Shown here in pieces: positions 19,801 to 27,569 of a stretch of 64,000 bases of DNA (its first letter is position 1; every line of letters begins with the position of its first letter). Source of the DNA: Streptacidiphilus albus JL83 (GTDB lineage: Bacteria; Actinomycetota; Actinomycetes; Streptomycetales; Streptomycetaceae); assembly GCF_000744705.1 (NCBI RefSeq), contig NZ_JQML01000001.1, forward strand, positions 7,078,017 through 7,142,016, in the 5' to 3' direction. Under the pieces are notes generated by a model that had not been told where the DNA came from, made no database searches, and was given only the letters and a program-made list of their open reading frames with translations. A program made the translations under genes and the position numbers.

Positions 19801-22800
19801 CGTGCCGAGCCGGATCGAGTCCACCCAGCGGCTGGGCTCCTCGGACATCGTCACCAACGTCTTCCCGGTGCACGCCGCCACCGACGGCCGGACGCCGTTG
19901 GAGGTGACGGTGGACCAGGTGTCCGCCACCGGACGAAGCGCCCTCGGCGGCGACTGGCCGGGCATCCGGCAGAAGATCATCGCCGCACTGGACGGCGACA
20001 AGCTGCTGCCGATGCTGAAGCCGATGATGTCCGGCGACGAGATCGTCATCCAGCACGGTCGCAGCGAGGTCCGGATCAGCTCGTCCGTGGACCGGCTGAA
20101 GCAGACCGGCGAGACCGCGCAGACCGAGTTCAACATCGGCACCGGAAACCAGCGGTCCTACGCCCGCGCGGAGGACGACGACAGCGGGGCCAACGGCAGC
20201 CGGAGCCACACCGTCGCGGCCTCGGCGCTGGCCACGACCAACCCGTTTCCCGACGGCGTCGCCCTGGTCGCGGGCGGCGGCGGCAGCCACGGGTGGGGCC
20301 ACGACGACACCCGGGCCATGGCCGACTCGGCGTCCACCGGCATGGCGACCAAGACCAAGCTGGAAGGGATCACCGCGACCGGCCAGGCCCAGCTGCGCTT
20401 CACGATGACCCGCAAGCCGCTGGTGGGCATCGGCGGCAAGGACCGGATCGTGCCGGAGCCGATGTCCCAGGCCTTCAAGGACCGGCTGGGCGCGGGCGCG
20501 CAGGGCTTCGGCGGGGACGGACGCGCCCCGCAGCCGGTGCGGGTACTGCCGCCCGACGCCCCGCTGCAGGACCGCTTCTCGGCCTCGGCCGCTGCGACCG
20601 GCAAGCAACTCGGGGACCTGGGAAGGAACTTCTCCCGCCAGGTGAGCAGCGTGGTGTACGGCGACCACAGCAGCGTGATCCGCTCCATCCGCCGCCTCGG
20701 CACCCCGAAGCGGACGTCCGCAGTGACCGAGATCGGCTTCGAGGCCACCCTCCAGCGCTCGGAGGCGCGCCCGACGACCGGGGACCAGCCGACCGAGTTC
20801 GTCGCCCGGCCGGCTCCGGCCGGACCGCAGCCGACCGTCCGCGCCCCGGGCGGCGTCGTGGTCACGGGGGACCACACGCCGCCGACGGACGTCCCGGTCC
20901 GGGTGCCGCCGTCACGGGTCTGGGACGGCGGTCTGCGCGACATCGACGTCACCCGCTGGGTCGGCGACAGCTCCGGCATCCAGGACATCCTGCGGGTACG
21001 TGGCCCCAAGTTCTTCGGCGCGCGGACCTGGGCCCGGATGAACGACCTGAGCCGCCGGACCGTCGGCCACAGCCAGCTGTCCGCCGACTTCAACGCCGCG
21101 ACCCGGGGCAACGACCTGAGCACGCCCACGCCCGGACACCAGTTCCCGGCGTCCAAGACCCAGGTGGCAGCGTCGGTGAAGCTGGTCAGCCTGGAGTACC
21201 AGACCAGCGACTCCAAGGTCGAGCTTGCCCCGTCCAACGAGACCGGCGGAGCGGTGCGTCACACCGCGCTGGACTGGAGCACCTGGAGCGGCCAGGCCCA
21301 ACTCGGCTTCCAGGCCGACGCCGGCACGGCCGAGGCGACCACCCTCGGGACCGCCGGCATCCAGCACCGGGGCCGCACCGGCTTCACCTCCGACGAGGGC
21401 GGCCGGGTGATCGCGAGTGCGAAGTTCAACACCCCGATGGCCCGCTTCACCGGCCACGCCGAGGTGACCCTGACCTTCCGGGACGGTGACCGACAGGTCC
21501 AGGAGAAGGGCATCGTCCCGGTCACCATCGACATCCCGGAACACGAGACGACCTCCGGCCTGGTGAGCAGCGACCACTACCTCCGCTTCACCCCGGCGGG
21601 CCGCGATGGCACCCCCGTCCCCCTGGTCCGTACCCCGGCGCCCGCCGCCGGCGTTACGGCCACCACGCACGGCAGCGCCGTCGTGAACTCCACGCACGGC
21701 ACGGACCCCTCGACCACGGGTACTGTTCCGGATTCGAGTGCGGTGACGACGTCGAGTTCGGTCAAGCCGCTGTCTGCCGCTGATGTTACGGTCACCACGC
21801 ATGACACTGCCGTCGTGAACTCCACGCGCGACACGGACCCTTCGACCACGGGCACTGTTCCGGATTCGAGCGTGGGTACGACGTCGAGTTCGGTCAAGCC
21901 GCTGTCTGCCGCTGACGTTACGGTCACCACACATGACACTGCCGTCGTGAACTCCACGCACGGCACGGACCCTTCGACCACGGGTACTGTTCCGGATTCG
22001 AGCGTGGGTACGACGTCGAGTTCGGTCAAGCCGCCGTCTGCCGCTGACGTTACGGTCACCACACATGACACTGCCGTCGTGAACTCCACGCACGGCACGG
22101 ACATCTCGACGGACGCCGAGAGTCGGGCCACGAGCACTGTTCAGGATTCGAGCGCGGGCCCGAAGCCGAGTTCGGTCAAGCCGGTGCCCTCGTCCCCGAA
22201 GGTGCCCGCAGGGGAGGTGCCCGCAGGGAAGGGGCCTGCCGGTGGGTCGCACGAGGCGTCGCCCCACTCCTTCGCCCCCGTCGACAGATACGTGGACCGG
22301 AGCTGGTCCCAGGGCGTAGCAGGGGATGGCTTCTGCCTTCTCAACTCGATCCACGTCAGCGACCGCGACTGGGTCGAGACCAGGGACGGCTACAACAATC
22401 TGAGCACCGCTGCGACGCCCCCGGCCCAGCGGCTACGGGCAGTGGTCCTCGACTATCTCGACCGCACGCCGGTCAGGGAACTGCCGGCGGAGATCCAGGC
22501 GTCCGTGCGCCTGCACAGGAACGATTCCGAGGGGATCGACGGTCTGAGCGACAGGGAGCTGATCAACCGGATCGTGGCGACGGACTCCCACCCAGGCCTG
22601 ACGGAGGGGTGGTTCCGCGAGGGGCTGCGGTCCCTCCCGCACAACCAACTGGTCGACCGGGTCGTGCGGTCGCGGCCTCTCACCGAAGACGACCGGGTGG
22701 CTCTCCGCAGGCTCGCGGAGCGTTGGAACAACACCTGGTCGACCGACCAGGCCGACGCCTTCCCGTCGCTGGCCGCCCATGCCCTGGGCATCCGGCTGGC

Positions 22801-24427
22801 CATCTACCGGGACCAACAGGATGCCGAGGGCCTGAGGCATTTGAATGCCGTCGGTCCGGAGAACGGGCATGAGATCTCGGTACTCCACAACGGGTTCAAC
22901 CACTACGACGCCATTGTCCGGCCCCGTACAGCGAGCCGGAGCACCACGACCGACGCACCGACGGTGCCGAAGCCGACCACCAGCAGGCCCAGCACCAGCA
23001 CGCCCAGCACCAGCACGCCCAGCACCAGCACCGCCCGCCAGCGGCCGCAGCAGAACGGCAACCGCGTGGCCGTGTCCGGCCGCCCGTACCAGCGGCCGGT
23101 ACCACCCCACCGGCCGACGCTCGATCCACTGCCCGAGAACCAGGGCGAGTCCTCGTACGAGATGGAGGACATGCCCTACACCGGCAAGGGCAAGGAGCCG
23201 ATGTACAGCAGCCAGCCCCTGGCCACGCCTCCCCGCATCCAAGCCGTCACCGAGACGCCGAACCGTGGGACCACTTCGACGTCGACCAGTGTCCCGGCGA
23301 ACCGGCCGGTTGACCGGCCGGTGACGCCGAAGCTGCCTCCGGAGATCGTCAAGACCGACACCGTCACCGGGACGACGAGCCAGGAGAGCACCTCCACATC
23401 GACCGACGTTCCGGCGACCCATCAGGCAGACATCCCCGAGCCCGTCCCGACGCCGGCCCGTGATCCGCTGCACGATGCCGTCACCCCGCCGCTGCCCCCG
23501 GTGACCACCAACACCGGCACGACAACCCTGACCACCCACACCGCGCCGCCCACCCGGACCACTGACGATCAGAGCCCTGTCGAACCCGTCGAGCCCGTCG
23601 AACCCGTCGAACCGTCATCCGCTCCGACCGTCCCCACGCCGTTGGTCCAGCCCCTGGCCCCGGTGAACCAGCCGCACCAGGTCACGCCGCCGGTCACCCC
23701 CACCCATCGCTCGGAAAGTCTCACCGACAGCCCGGAGTTGTCACCGACCCCGCAGTTCATCACCCTCGCGCACACGGCCCCGAGCTCTCCGGTCGGCTAT
23801 GGCGGCCCGGGGGAGTGGGGGCCGCCGGCCTCCCACAGCGGGCCTGCCTCGCCCACCTCGCATCACGCCCCGCCACCGGCAACGCACCTCGGCCACGACG
23901 ACGTGCTCGACCAACTGGTGATCCCCTCCCCACACGAATCCGCCCCGGTGGTCGACCAGGTCGTGCACCAGGAGGTGGAATTCGAGGAGGGATCCACCGA
24001 TCTGACTGAGGATCAGCTCGCGTCGATCCGCACGGCGGCCGCGCAGGTCGCCGTATCGAGCGTGCAGAGCGTCCGCAGCGGTGGAGACACACCCGACGTC
24101 GTCATCGAGGGCCACGCCGTCGTCGAGCAGAACGGCCTACCGCACTTCGGCCGGTCGATGCAGCTGGGCCGGAGCCGGGCCCAGTCCGTGGCCGAGTCGT
24201 TCACCAGCGCCCTCAGCACCCACCTGACGGACCTGCAGACCGCGACCGGCGGGGGCCCGCCCGTCGCGGCCGACGACATCAACGTGATCGTCCGCTCACG
24301 CGGCAGCCAGCCACCCCCGTCCACCTCGACACCACCGCCGCGCACGCCCAGCCCCGACCGCGTCACCATCAACGTCGAGCTACCACCGCTACCCCCGTCC
24401 CCGGATACAACCGAGGACGCTGTCTGA
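13811..24427 (+). CDS. Giant CpnT-like T7SS effector with OTU and OmpA-like domains
   Basis: 3538 aa from GTG 13811. The N-terminus (residues 1 to about 130: LPPELDWVAKLAVGQNWPQG) is the WXG100-like domain of CpnT-type proteins, followed by hydrophobic helices and Gly-rich segments to about 260. Residues 270-910 are a Pro/Thr/Ser linker. Two consecutive blocks of three beta-rich modules follow: A1 about 915-1150, B1 1156-1395, C1 1469-1675, then A2 1765-1985, B2 1999-2225, C2 2368-2590. Next come four 44-aa Thr/Ser repeats (2615-2790) and an OTU-like cysteine protease domain with GDGFC (D2839, C2842) and NHYDA (H3031). A second Pro/Thr linker and an OmpA-like domain (about 3385-3500) end the chain. 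It is probably exported with the adjacent WXG protein; target unknown. Confidence 0.9.
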   Translation: MSINLPPELDWVAKLAVGQNWPQGDEDKMLALGDAWNDAAQQLANVTSSIDPATSGVLSNLGGSVADQFESFVQQLQSNIPAMSQTSGQLGDSARNTGVQIEYAKYMILAQLVWLAAEIVQLMFWAPEAVPVAVTSARLIVQLILRRLFTSIVSGIAFMVGMDVVIQSIQMLKGDRTQWSLQNTLSALESGAIGGAIGGVFSGAGEAFVPKFAGSLLGKAAIGGVTGVVSTVAMDGIFGGNGDFGASLSAGIVGAVTGGGGGKRRFGGGDDTEVDDLDLHLPDEPDLDLKLPDLGDVRSPAAQDIGGSLLHSDAPEDFPDTFSDSASSNDSSTVSDPARTDVADDESDTVEHGAGAVSTVPAVSTSSVSAPARTVTSTEGTGNAEGTGHVQTETGTPTQTVTQTQTVSSTGQPAPISEAHNSTVDGNETVSSSPVQQTVSTPTPVHQQVGGSDVEQQPEPVESQSSLPSNLPTESTSTPPTSVATGQGLPGPTVEHQSPPETALPVQGVTPQPTHTVTESPAPNQSTSQPSTNQGQPVLTGGDQTRSNSNLTSAPTSSTEPVVHTETPPTTVTTESTPHVPTSTSTTTTATEAVPPVVQTHESTVSDVTTNHSEPPVVEEQSTTPLPTTPLPKTTPPTNATSPSSPQHPLTTDSSATPGGGTPLREASSSTTPPDTHVVDNDPLPTTESDSTVTPQTETALPKESESSAIQPATTPVTGQGIPPKPTRAAPVPPVTHSSEQSSVEPTEQVTESVTPVDPKPSTEAVTVTTVTDPPPVTDRTASAEHEAPTTTTQTSTSAPTKVDEPPVDPVDQHTATTEPVDKPVVKPVEPVVKPTEPTVPPTPVVQHATTATDTTATTPTVAPTHTTDPTHTTDPTDPVVRVPVATHTPPEPIWATHHLHDPAFAPHDPPPPGSVRRPPVRITQDRHLGASDLVVSLHGGDDAVVRRIGDLFGNALGDDRAGQTIAGHFFGDANVKPRLSSLSRGDVVSAPFKAKGWSGKVTMKVEVDEHLYLADTKKNIEFEGGTEQQIVLGRTGDSRWRFFGGLSTKFKFAHHGGDLTIPPTYTYDRMTGNLRTGGGRTIARGKTTEAGSLFGAGFRLTLDFSDVTRHGSHFEMGPDGSSHSMDIGATVAVPKRDTSDATGVATPPAKRFAPPQRIVDSHRIGGSDIVLDVSADRRATPGGPITTRGVDSVLSDVDQEGRRVFGSGWPSVRKQLGSDLDLGELQYRLKGLMSGDRIRIEVPGAAGIRNVVEIHASVRTMQHSGNTETTEFNVGTGVIRSETGQRTRSHLLQFSTTGNGTKWLPGLFGGTASEQRGRDAVSLSGATKEVTVTTKLKAPGAVFDGESTLHLDFKQMFGNRVIRQGQPTSHVDFTTLVEQKEARDLATSPNPEPARKTWAAGSTVAAPPDHVFGAPRPTAPRPTAARPTAARPGGAATGARGTGGRSTGPGGSRRSDGPTGLGDTVTTRDLGDVTALHNELDRIGRQQLGSDWEDIREDVFDTFSHTMLASHLTSMTRGLTLETPELKSALLKHGIKVSATARVVEMEYRRNEAKSELNPVQESSTFESDRTVFSKNHAGTGTGGGEVDLDHGGGDVMDIQGSYSHQRRNRIGWRSGANGKVYANGKYNQPQAIFRSKVEIDLRLSRGDDSVDATVPMDAEFSLDSRDTLAHQLQSEGPAVFTRPNPTPVAATAHPATAAHNATTGTTGGTGTTAHGGATGTDPADPAQPHDPNAPTTAAVTPAAGPPAPFAARTPPPTTHTAPDRIRVNGRMGASDVLHSLGPNDTRLLHEVERTIVQRFGGKLPDDLHMQLRQDLDPFALKGRLSQLSRGGAITVKVDTGGVPGLRGTITVRARLRNFTHQETVDSFEFELGSQYRTTTGISRDHRDRNIFGIPVKVKVPHTQISASYTRTLDSARSLTADQAGSTASRGKTTEPAGLFTGDVDFTVDFDLKKGLSTLEGGPTTVTLDHTTVAVPLRDAPAPGATTVKPVARPTAVPSRIESTQRLGSSDIVTNVFPVHAATDGRTPLEVTVDQVSATGRSALGGDWPGIRQKIIAALDGDKLLPMLKPMMSGDEIVIQHGRSEVRISSSVDRLKQTGETAQTEFNIGTGNQRSYARAEDDDSGANGSRSHTVAASALATTNPFPDGVALVAGGGGSHGWGHDDTRAMADSASTGMATKTKLEGITATGQAQLRFTMTRKPLVGIGGKDRIVPEPMSQAFKDRLGAGAQGFGGDGRAPQPVRVLPPDAPLQDRFSASAAATGKQLGDLGRNFSRQVSSVVYGDHSSVIRSIRRLGTPKRTSAVTEIGFEATLQRSEARPTTGDQPTEFVARPAPAGPQPTVRAPGGVVVTGDHTPPTDVPVRVPPSRVWDGGLRDIDVTRWVGDSSGIQDILRVRGPKFFGARTWARMNDLSRRTVGHSQLSADFNAATRGNDLSTPTPGHQFPASKTQVAASVKLVSLEYQTSDSKVELAPSNETGGAVRHTALDWSTWSGQAQLGFQADAGTAEATTLGTAGIQHRGRTGFTSDEGGRVIASAKFNTPMARFTGHAEVTLTFRDGDRQVQEKGIVPVTIDIPEHETTSGLVSSDHYLRFTPAGRDGTPVPLVRTPAPAAGVTATTHGSAVVNSTHGTDPSTTGTVPDSSAVTTSSSVKPLSAADVTVTTHDTAVVNSTRDTDPSTTGTVPDSSVGTTSSSVKPLSAADVTVTTHDTAVVNSTHGTDPSTTGTVPDSSVGTTSSSVKPPSAADVTVTTHDTAVVNSTHGTDISTDAESRATSTVQDSSAGPKPSSVKPVPSSPKVPAGEVPAGKGPAGGSHEASPHSFAPVDRYVDRSWSQGVAGDGFCLLNSIHVSDRDWVETRDGYNNLSTAATPPAQRLRAVVLDYLDRTPVRELPAEIQASVRLHRNDSEGIDGLSDRELINRIVATDSHPGLTEGWFREGLRSLPHNQLVDRVVRSRPLTEDDRVALRRLAERWNNTWSTDQADAFPSLAAHALGIRLAIYRDQQDAEGLRHLNAVGPENGHEISVLHNGFNHYDAIVRPRTASRSTTTDAPTVPKPTTSRPSTSTPSTSTPSTSTARQRPQQNGNRVAVSGRPYQRPVPPHRPTLDPLPENQGESSYEMEDMPYTGKGKEPMYSSQPLATPPRIQAVTETPNRGTTSTSTSVPANRPVDRPVTPKLPPEIVKTDTVTGTTSQESTSTSTDVPATHQADIPEPVPTPARDPLHDAVTPPLPPVTTNTGTTTLTTHTAPPTRTTDDQSPVEPVEPVEPVEPSSAPTVPTPLVQPLAPVNQPHQVTPPVTPTHRSESLTDSPELSPTPQFITLAHTAPSSPVGYGGPGEWGPPASHSGPASPTSHHAPPPATHLGHDDVLDQLVIPSPHESAPVVDQVVHQEVEFEEGSTDLTEDQLASIRTAAAQVAVSSVQSVRSGGDTPDVVIEGHAVVEQNGLPHFGRSMQLGRSRAQSVAESFTSALSTHLTDLQTATGGGPPVAADDINVIVRSRGSQPPPSTSTPPPRTPSPDRVTINVELPPLPPSPDTTEDAV
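21653..22195 (+). repeat. 132-bp in-frame tandem repeat, four copies
   Basis: Copies begin at 21653, 21785, 21917 and 22049, exactly 132 bp (44 codons) apart. Copies 2 and 3 are almost identical at DNA level, copy 1 is diverged at its start and copy 4 in its second half. They encode a Thr/Ser-rich linker (TVTTHDTAVVNSTHGTD is the core) between the second module block and the OTU domain of the giant protein. The period preserves the frame, so copy number can change without breaking the gene. Confidence 0.95.
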
Positions 24428-24738
24428 GTTGGGTCCCCTCGGTCGCCACAGCATCCGGCTTCCACAGCCGTCACTCAGCGAAAACGCCGATCGCGGATCG
24501 GAGTCGCTCACTGAACAATCCCCCTGCCAGGGTGATAGCTCGATCGGCAAGCATCATCTGGAGTTGACGGCGTCAGTACACAAAGGGGGCGGCTTGGGCA
24601 AATGTCAGCAAAATGGGCTACGCGGTCTCTGGCCAGCTGTTATGAGGCCTCGTAATTCGAGGGTGACCTGGGATGATCGCGCGTATCGTGATCGCTGACC
24701 ACGGCCTACTGGCCCTCAGTACGAAAGTTGGCAGCTTC
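24428..24738. other. Intergenic region after the T7SS operon
   Basis: About 310 bp without a convincing gene. It is visibly less GC-rich than the flanks (for example around 24590-24660), which marks a junction between the T7SS operon and the accessory stretch that follows. I see no strong hairpin terminator and no consensus promoter. A short upstream extension of the next frame to ATG 24673 is possible but unlikely. Confidence 0.5.
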
Positions 24739-25804
24739 GTGAATTCGTCCTCTTCCTATCTGCCGAGCACCAGGCGAGCCCTCGCGACCATGGTTGCGCT
24801 CAGCGTGCTGATGGCCGTCGCCGGCGCCATCCAGCCCATCGCAGCATCGGCGACGACGCAGGGGCAGGCCTCCAGCTCCACTCAAGGCGTGTCCGCCACG
24901 ACCTCGCCCGACCTCACCGACGGTGACCTCACCGGCGACGGTATACCGGTACCTGGTCACCATCGGCGCACAGAACGGCCTTCCCTCGGGCCTGTGGCTG
25001 GCACAGGGCGCGGGCAACGGGCACGTGGCGGTGTCGCCGATCGACATCGGCATCAACGGCAACGGGTTCAGCTCCACGGGCTCGCCGTCCGACTTTGACG
25101 GGGCCACCGTCATCACCGGACGCTTTACCGCCGGCACCAACCAGGACGTCCTGCTCTACTACCCGGCCGGCATTCACGCTGGATCCGGTGAGATTCTGCG
25201 CGGCAATGGCAACGCCTCCGCGCTTACCCCCGGCGGTGCGCCCGTTCTTTCGGAGGGCTCGCTCTCGAACTTCAACGGCGACAACCCCACTCAGGTCGTC
25301 AACGGTGGCAACACCTCCGGAAAGAACACTGGCCTCCCGGACCTGCTCGGCATCCTGGGGGACAGCGCCAACGGGTACGGTCTCGACCTCTACAGCGCGG
25401 GCGCTCCCGGAACCTATGGGTATCCCGTCACACTGACCGTCAACACGCCCGACGGAACAGCTGACTGGAACAACTGGACCATTGCCGCCACCCAGTTGCC
25501 GACCACCGGCGGCGGCACCAGCACCGCGATGTTCCTGTGGAAGAAGTCCACCGGAGCACTGGACCTTTGGGAGAACCTCGCGGCCAACACCAGCACCGGT
25601 ACGCTCACCTACGACGCCTACCCGGTCGCCACCCGCTGGAACACCGGCGCAACCATCACCCTTCAGGCCGCTGACATCAACAATGACGGAGTCCCGGACC
25701 TGTGGACCGTCGGCGCGGGCCGGAAGGTCACTGCCAACCTCTTCAGCCACCTCTCGGCGACCAAGTCGGCCACGCTGAACAAGGCCACGGAGACCCTCGG
25801 CTGA
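24739..25804 (+). pseudogene. Secreted FG-GAP/VCBS-repeat protein, frameshifted
   Basis: Two frames together form one secreted protein. The first frame, from GTG 24739, gives a signal peptide (MNSSSSYLPSTRRALATMVA, then a hydrophobic core ending near AASA) and runs to DLTGDGIP. At about 24940-24950 the reading must move by one base to continue as YLVTIGAQNGLPSGLW. The second frame has calcium-binding style repeats (DFDGATVITGRF, DINNDGVPDLW) typical of FG-GAP proteins and stops at 25804. One extra base would explain the break. With it removed the protein is about 350 aa. It could be a sequencing error or a recent pseudogene. A substrate or adhesion role cannot be read from the sequence. Confidence 0.75.
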
Positions 25805-26099
25805 GCCGGCCACCGCGCGGGGGCCTCGGCCTCCGGCGGTCCAAGGAATTCATCGAGGCCCCGGGAGGACGCCCGGCTCAGTGACGACAGTTGCGCCGCC
25901 ACTGCGTGTTGTCGCTTGAGCAACTGGTGACGTCAGTTGGACAAGGTGCGGGCGGGGCAGCTGTGTGGCTGCCCCGCTCCCGTCGGCACAAGGCTTGCCC
26001 TGGTGACGGGATGGAAGGACCGTTCCTGCCGGGTCCGCGATGCCGCCCTGGACATCGCTACCCCAGCAAAGAGCGGGAAAGGGGCCGGCCTGCCCCTGC
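25805..26099. other. Intergenic region between convergent genes
   Basis: About 295 bp with short frames only. It holds a perfect hairpin at 25952-25977, listed separately. No gene or promoter is supported. Confidence 0.5.
25952..25977. terminator. Hairpin terminator between convergent genes
   Basis: GCGGGGCAGC and its exact complement form a 10-bp stem around the loop TGTGTG. It lies between the + strand FG-GAP gene and the - strand 26100 gene, so it could end transcription from either side. There is no strong U tract, which is common for terminators in this GC class. Confidence 0.65.
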
Positions 26100-26561
26100 T
26101 CACGGGGAGTCGGTGCTGTCGGCGATGGCGACCAGGGCTGTGCCGCGCGCGGTGGGGCAGCACCAGTAGACCCGTGGGGCGCGGTGTTCGACGACTGCGG
26201 GGTGGAAGTGACCGGGGCAGGTCGGGAAGGGGAGCGGGCCGAGTGCCTCCTGGACCGCGTCGGCCATTGTGTTCGCGCAGGTGGCCGCGCGCACGTCGGG
26301 GGTGTCCCGGTCGAGGAGGAAGAACTGGAACTCCTCGCCGCCCGCGCGCCCGGTCACGGACACCTCCTGCGGACGGGGGACGTCCGGGTCCACGGGCAGG
26401 CCCAGGGCGCGGATCGCGACCCGCTGCTCCTCGGTGCCGTCGAACGGCTCCACCGAGGTGATCTCCAACGGGACCGGGGTCAGGCCCCGGAGGGACTGGA
26501 GTACTTCCTGGAGGAGCCGCTGCGCCTGGGGCACGAACCCGGCCGGGGCACTGGAAGACAA
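26100..26561 (-). CDS. Conserved-looking hypothetical protein
   Basis: 153 aa. I place the start at TTG 26561 because GGAGG sits eight bases upstream; GTG 26534 (144 aa) is the alternative. The frame is open further upstream but becomes Pro/Arg-rich there. The protein has no signal peptide or membrane helix. Its C-terminal half carries several cysteines and histidines (CPGHFHP, YWCCPTARG) that could bind a metal. I do not recognise the family. It is transcribed towards the FG-GAP gene and stands alone. Confidence 0.6.
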   Translation of the reverse strand: MSSSAPAGFVPQAQRLLQEVLQSLRGLTPVPLEITSVEPFDGTEEQRVAIRALGLPVDPDVPRPQEVSVTGRAGGEEFQFFLLDRDTPDVRAATCANTMADAVQEALGPLPFPTCPGHFHPAVVEHRAPRVYWCCPTARGTALVAIADSTDSP

Positions 26562-26812
26562 CGAAGGTACCTCCGATGGTGAGCTTGGCCCTTCCGGGCA
26601 CCCCGGCGGCCTGTACCGGGAACTGAGCCCATCATCCCAGCTGTGGTTGGTACGGGCCTCGGAGGCCGCCCTGGCAGCGCCTCCACCAGAACACGTGGTC
26701 GGATGATGCGCCGGGGGAGCACGGCGCGCGGTCGGGTTGACGCCCTCTTCTGATTCTCGTCGTTGCGGCGCTACGGTGCGCGGCATCCCGGTACGGTCCG
26801 GGGGAGCGAAAG

Positions 26813-27028
26813 GTGATCACCATGAAGCTCAAGTTCATCGGCACCACGTCCGAGGACGGCAACTGCCCGACGCTGTACGAGATCGAGGGCGACACCGAGC
26901 GAGTGGTCGTCCAGGGCGACATCCTCGACGACCCCGAAGCACTCGCACAGCTCCGGAACGTCCTGCCCAGGGAGACCTTCGTGATCGTCCCGAAGGCCCT
27001 GCTCACCCGTTTCGCCTCCAAGGAGTAG
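26813..27028 (+). CDS. Small protein of the DUF6879/Scr1 regulatory set
   Basis: 71 aa from GTG 26813; ATG 26822 (MKLKFIGTTSEDGNC) is an equally good start. It is a compact alpha/beta protein without signal peptide or membrane helix. Such proteins recur just upstream of DUF6879 and Scr1-family HTH genes in streptomycetes, as here, where the next gene starts four bases after its stop. Molecular function unknown. The gene set resembles the whiJ/abaA-like regulatory modules linked to development. Confidence 0.75.
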   Translation: MITMKLKFIGTTSEDGNCPTLYEIEGDTERVVVQGDILDDPEALAQLRNVLPRETFVIVPKALLTRFASKE

Positions 27029-27032
27029 CCGC

Positions 27033-27569
27033 GTGGCCCAGTTCATCGACGCCAACGCCATCACCGAGTTCTTTCGCACCGGATTCCAGCACAGCGCCTG
27101 GAGGCTGGAGGCTCGTCGGGAGTACCAGGTTGACTACGAGAGCGACCGGTACAAGACGTTCCTGCGCGGCGAGGACCCGGGGATCGCGGGACGCGAGAGG
27201 TGGCTCGGCACGATTCGCGCGATCACGGAGCGCGGCCTGCGAGTCGAGCGTGTTCGCCTCGTCGACGAACCACCGACCGACTACCAGCGGTTTCTCCTCT
27301 GGGGGACCGGGCACACGGTCGAGGCCGGCGAGGACATCAGGTACCTGACGCGCGCTCGGTCCGAAGAGGTGGGACTGCCTGCCCGCGACTTCTGGTTGTT
27401 CGACTCGCGTGTGCTTGGTCGGTTTCGCTATGAGGGTGATCACTCGCTCGGCATGGAGCTGACCGAGGATCCCTCGGAGGTGCTGGTGGGATGTCAGATC
27501 CGTGACGCCGCGTGGCACTACGCGATCCGCTACGAGGAGTTCAAAGCGCGGGTACCTTCCCGAGTGTGA
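27033..27569 (+). CDS. DUF6879 family protein
   Basis: 178 aa from GTG 27033. It has the family's typical pattern: an N-terminal FFRTGFQHSAWRLEAR segment, a middle GRERWLGTIRAITERGLRVERVR-like stretch, and an aromatic C-terminal half (FWLFDSR, HYAIRYEEF). DUF6879 proteins accompany Scr1-type HTH regulators in many streptomycete loci and are thought to act with them. No catalytic motif is evident. Its stop overlaps the GTG of the regulator by the GTGA arrangement, so the two are co-translated. Confidence 0.88.
   Translation: MAQFIDANAITEFFRTGFQHSAWRLEARREYQVDYESDRYKTFLRGEDPGIAGRERWLGTIRAITERGLRVERVRLVDEPPTDYQRFLLWGTGHTVEAGEDIRYLTRARSEEVGLPARDFWLFDSRVLGRFRYEGDHSLGMELTEDPSEVLVGCQIRDAAWHYAIRYEEFKARVPSRV

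Noticed and set aside
14021-20875. A 2284-aa open frame antisense to the giant effector
   Set aside because: Arg/Gly/Val-rich composition without domains. It is the GC-driven shadow of the + strand gene, which carries the recognisable domains.
21653-22195. Evenly spaced repeats as a possible CRISPR array
   Set aside because: The units are 132 bp, contiguous and in frame with a coding region; there are no unique spacers and no cas genes.
25933-26601. Alternative - strand frame over the 26100 gene
   Set aside because: Composition is Pro/Arg/Gly-rich; the 26100-26561 frame has a better start site and balanced composition.
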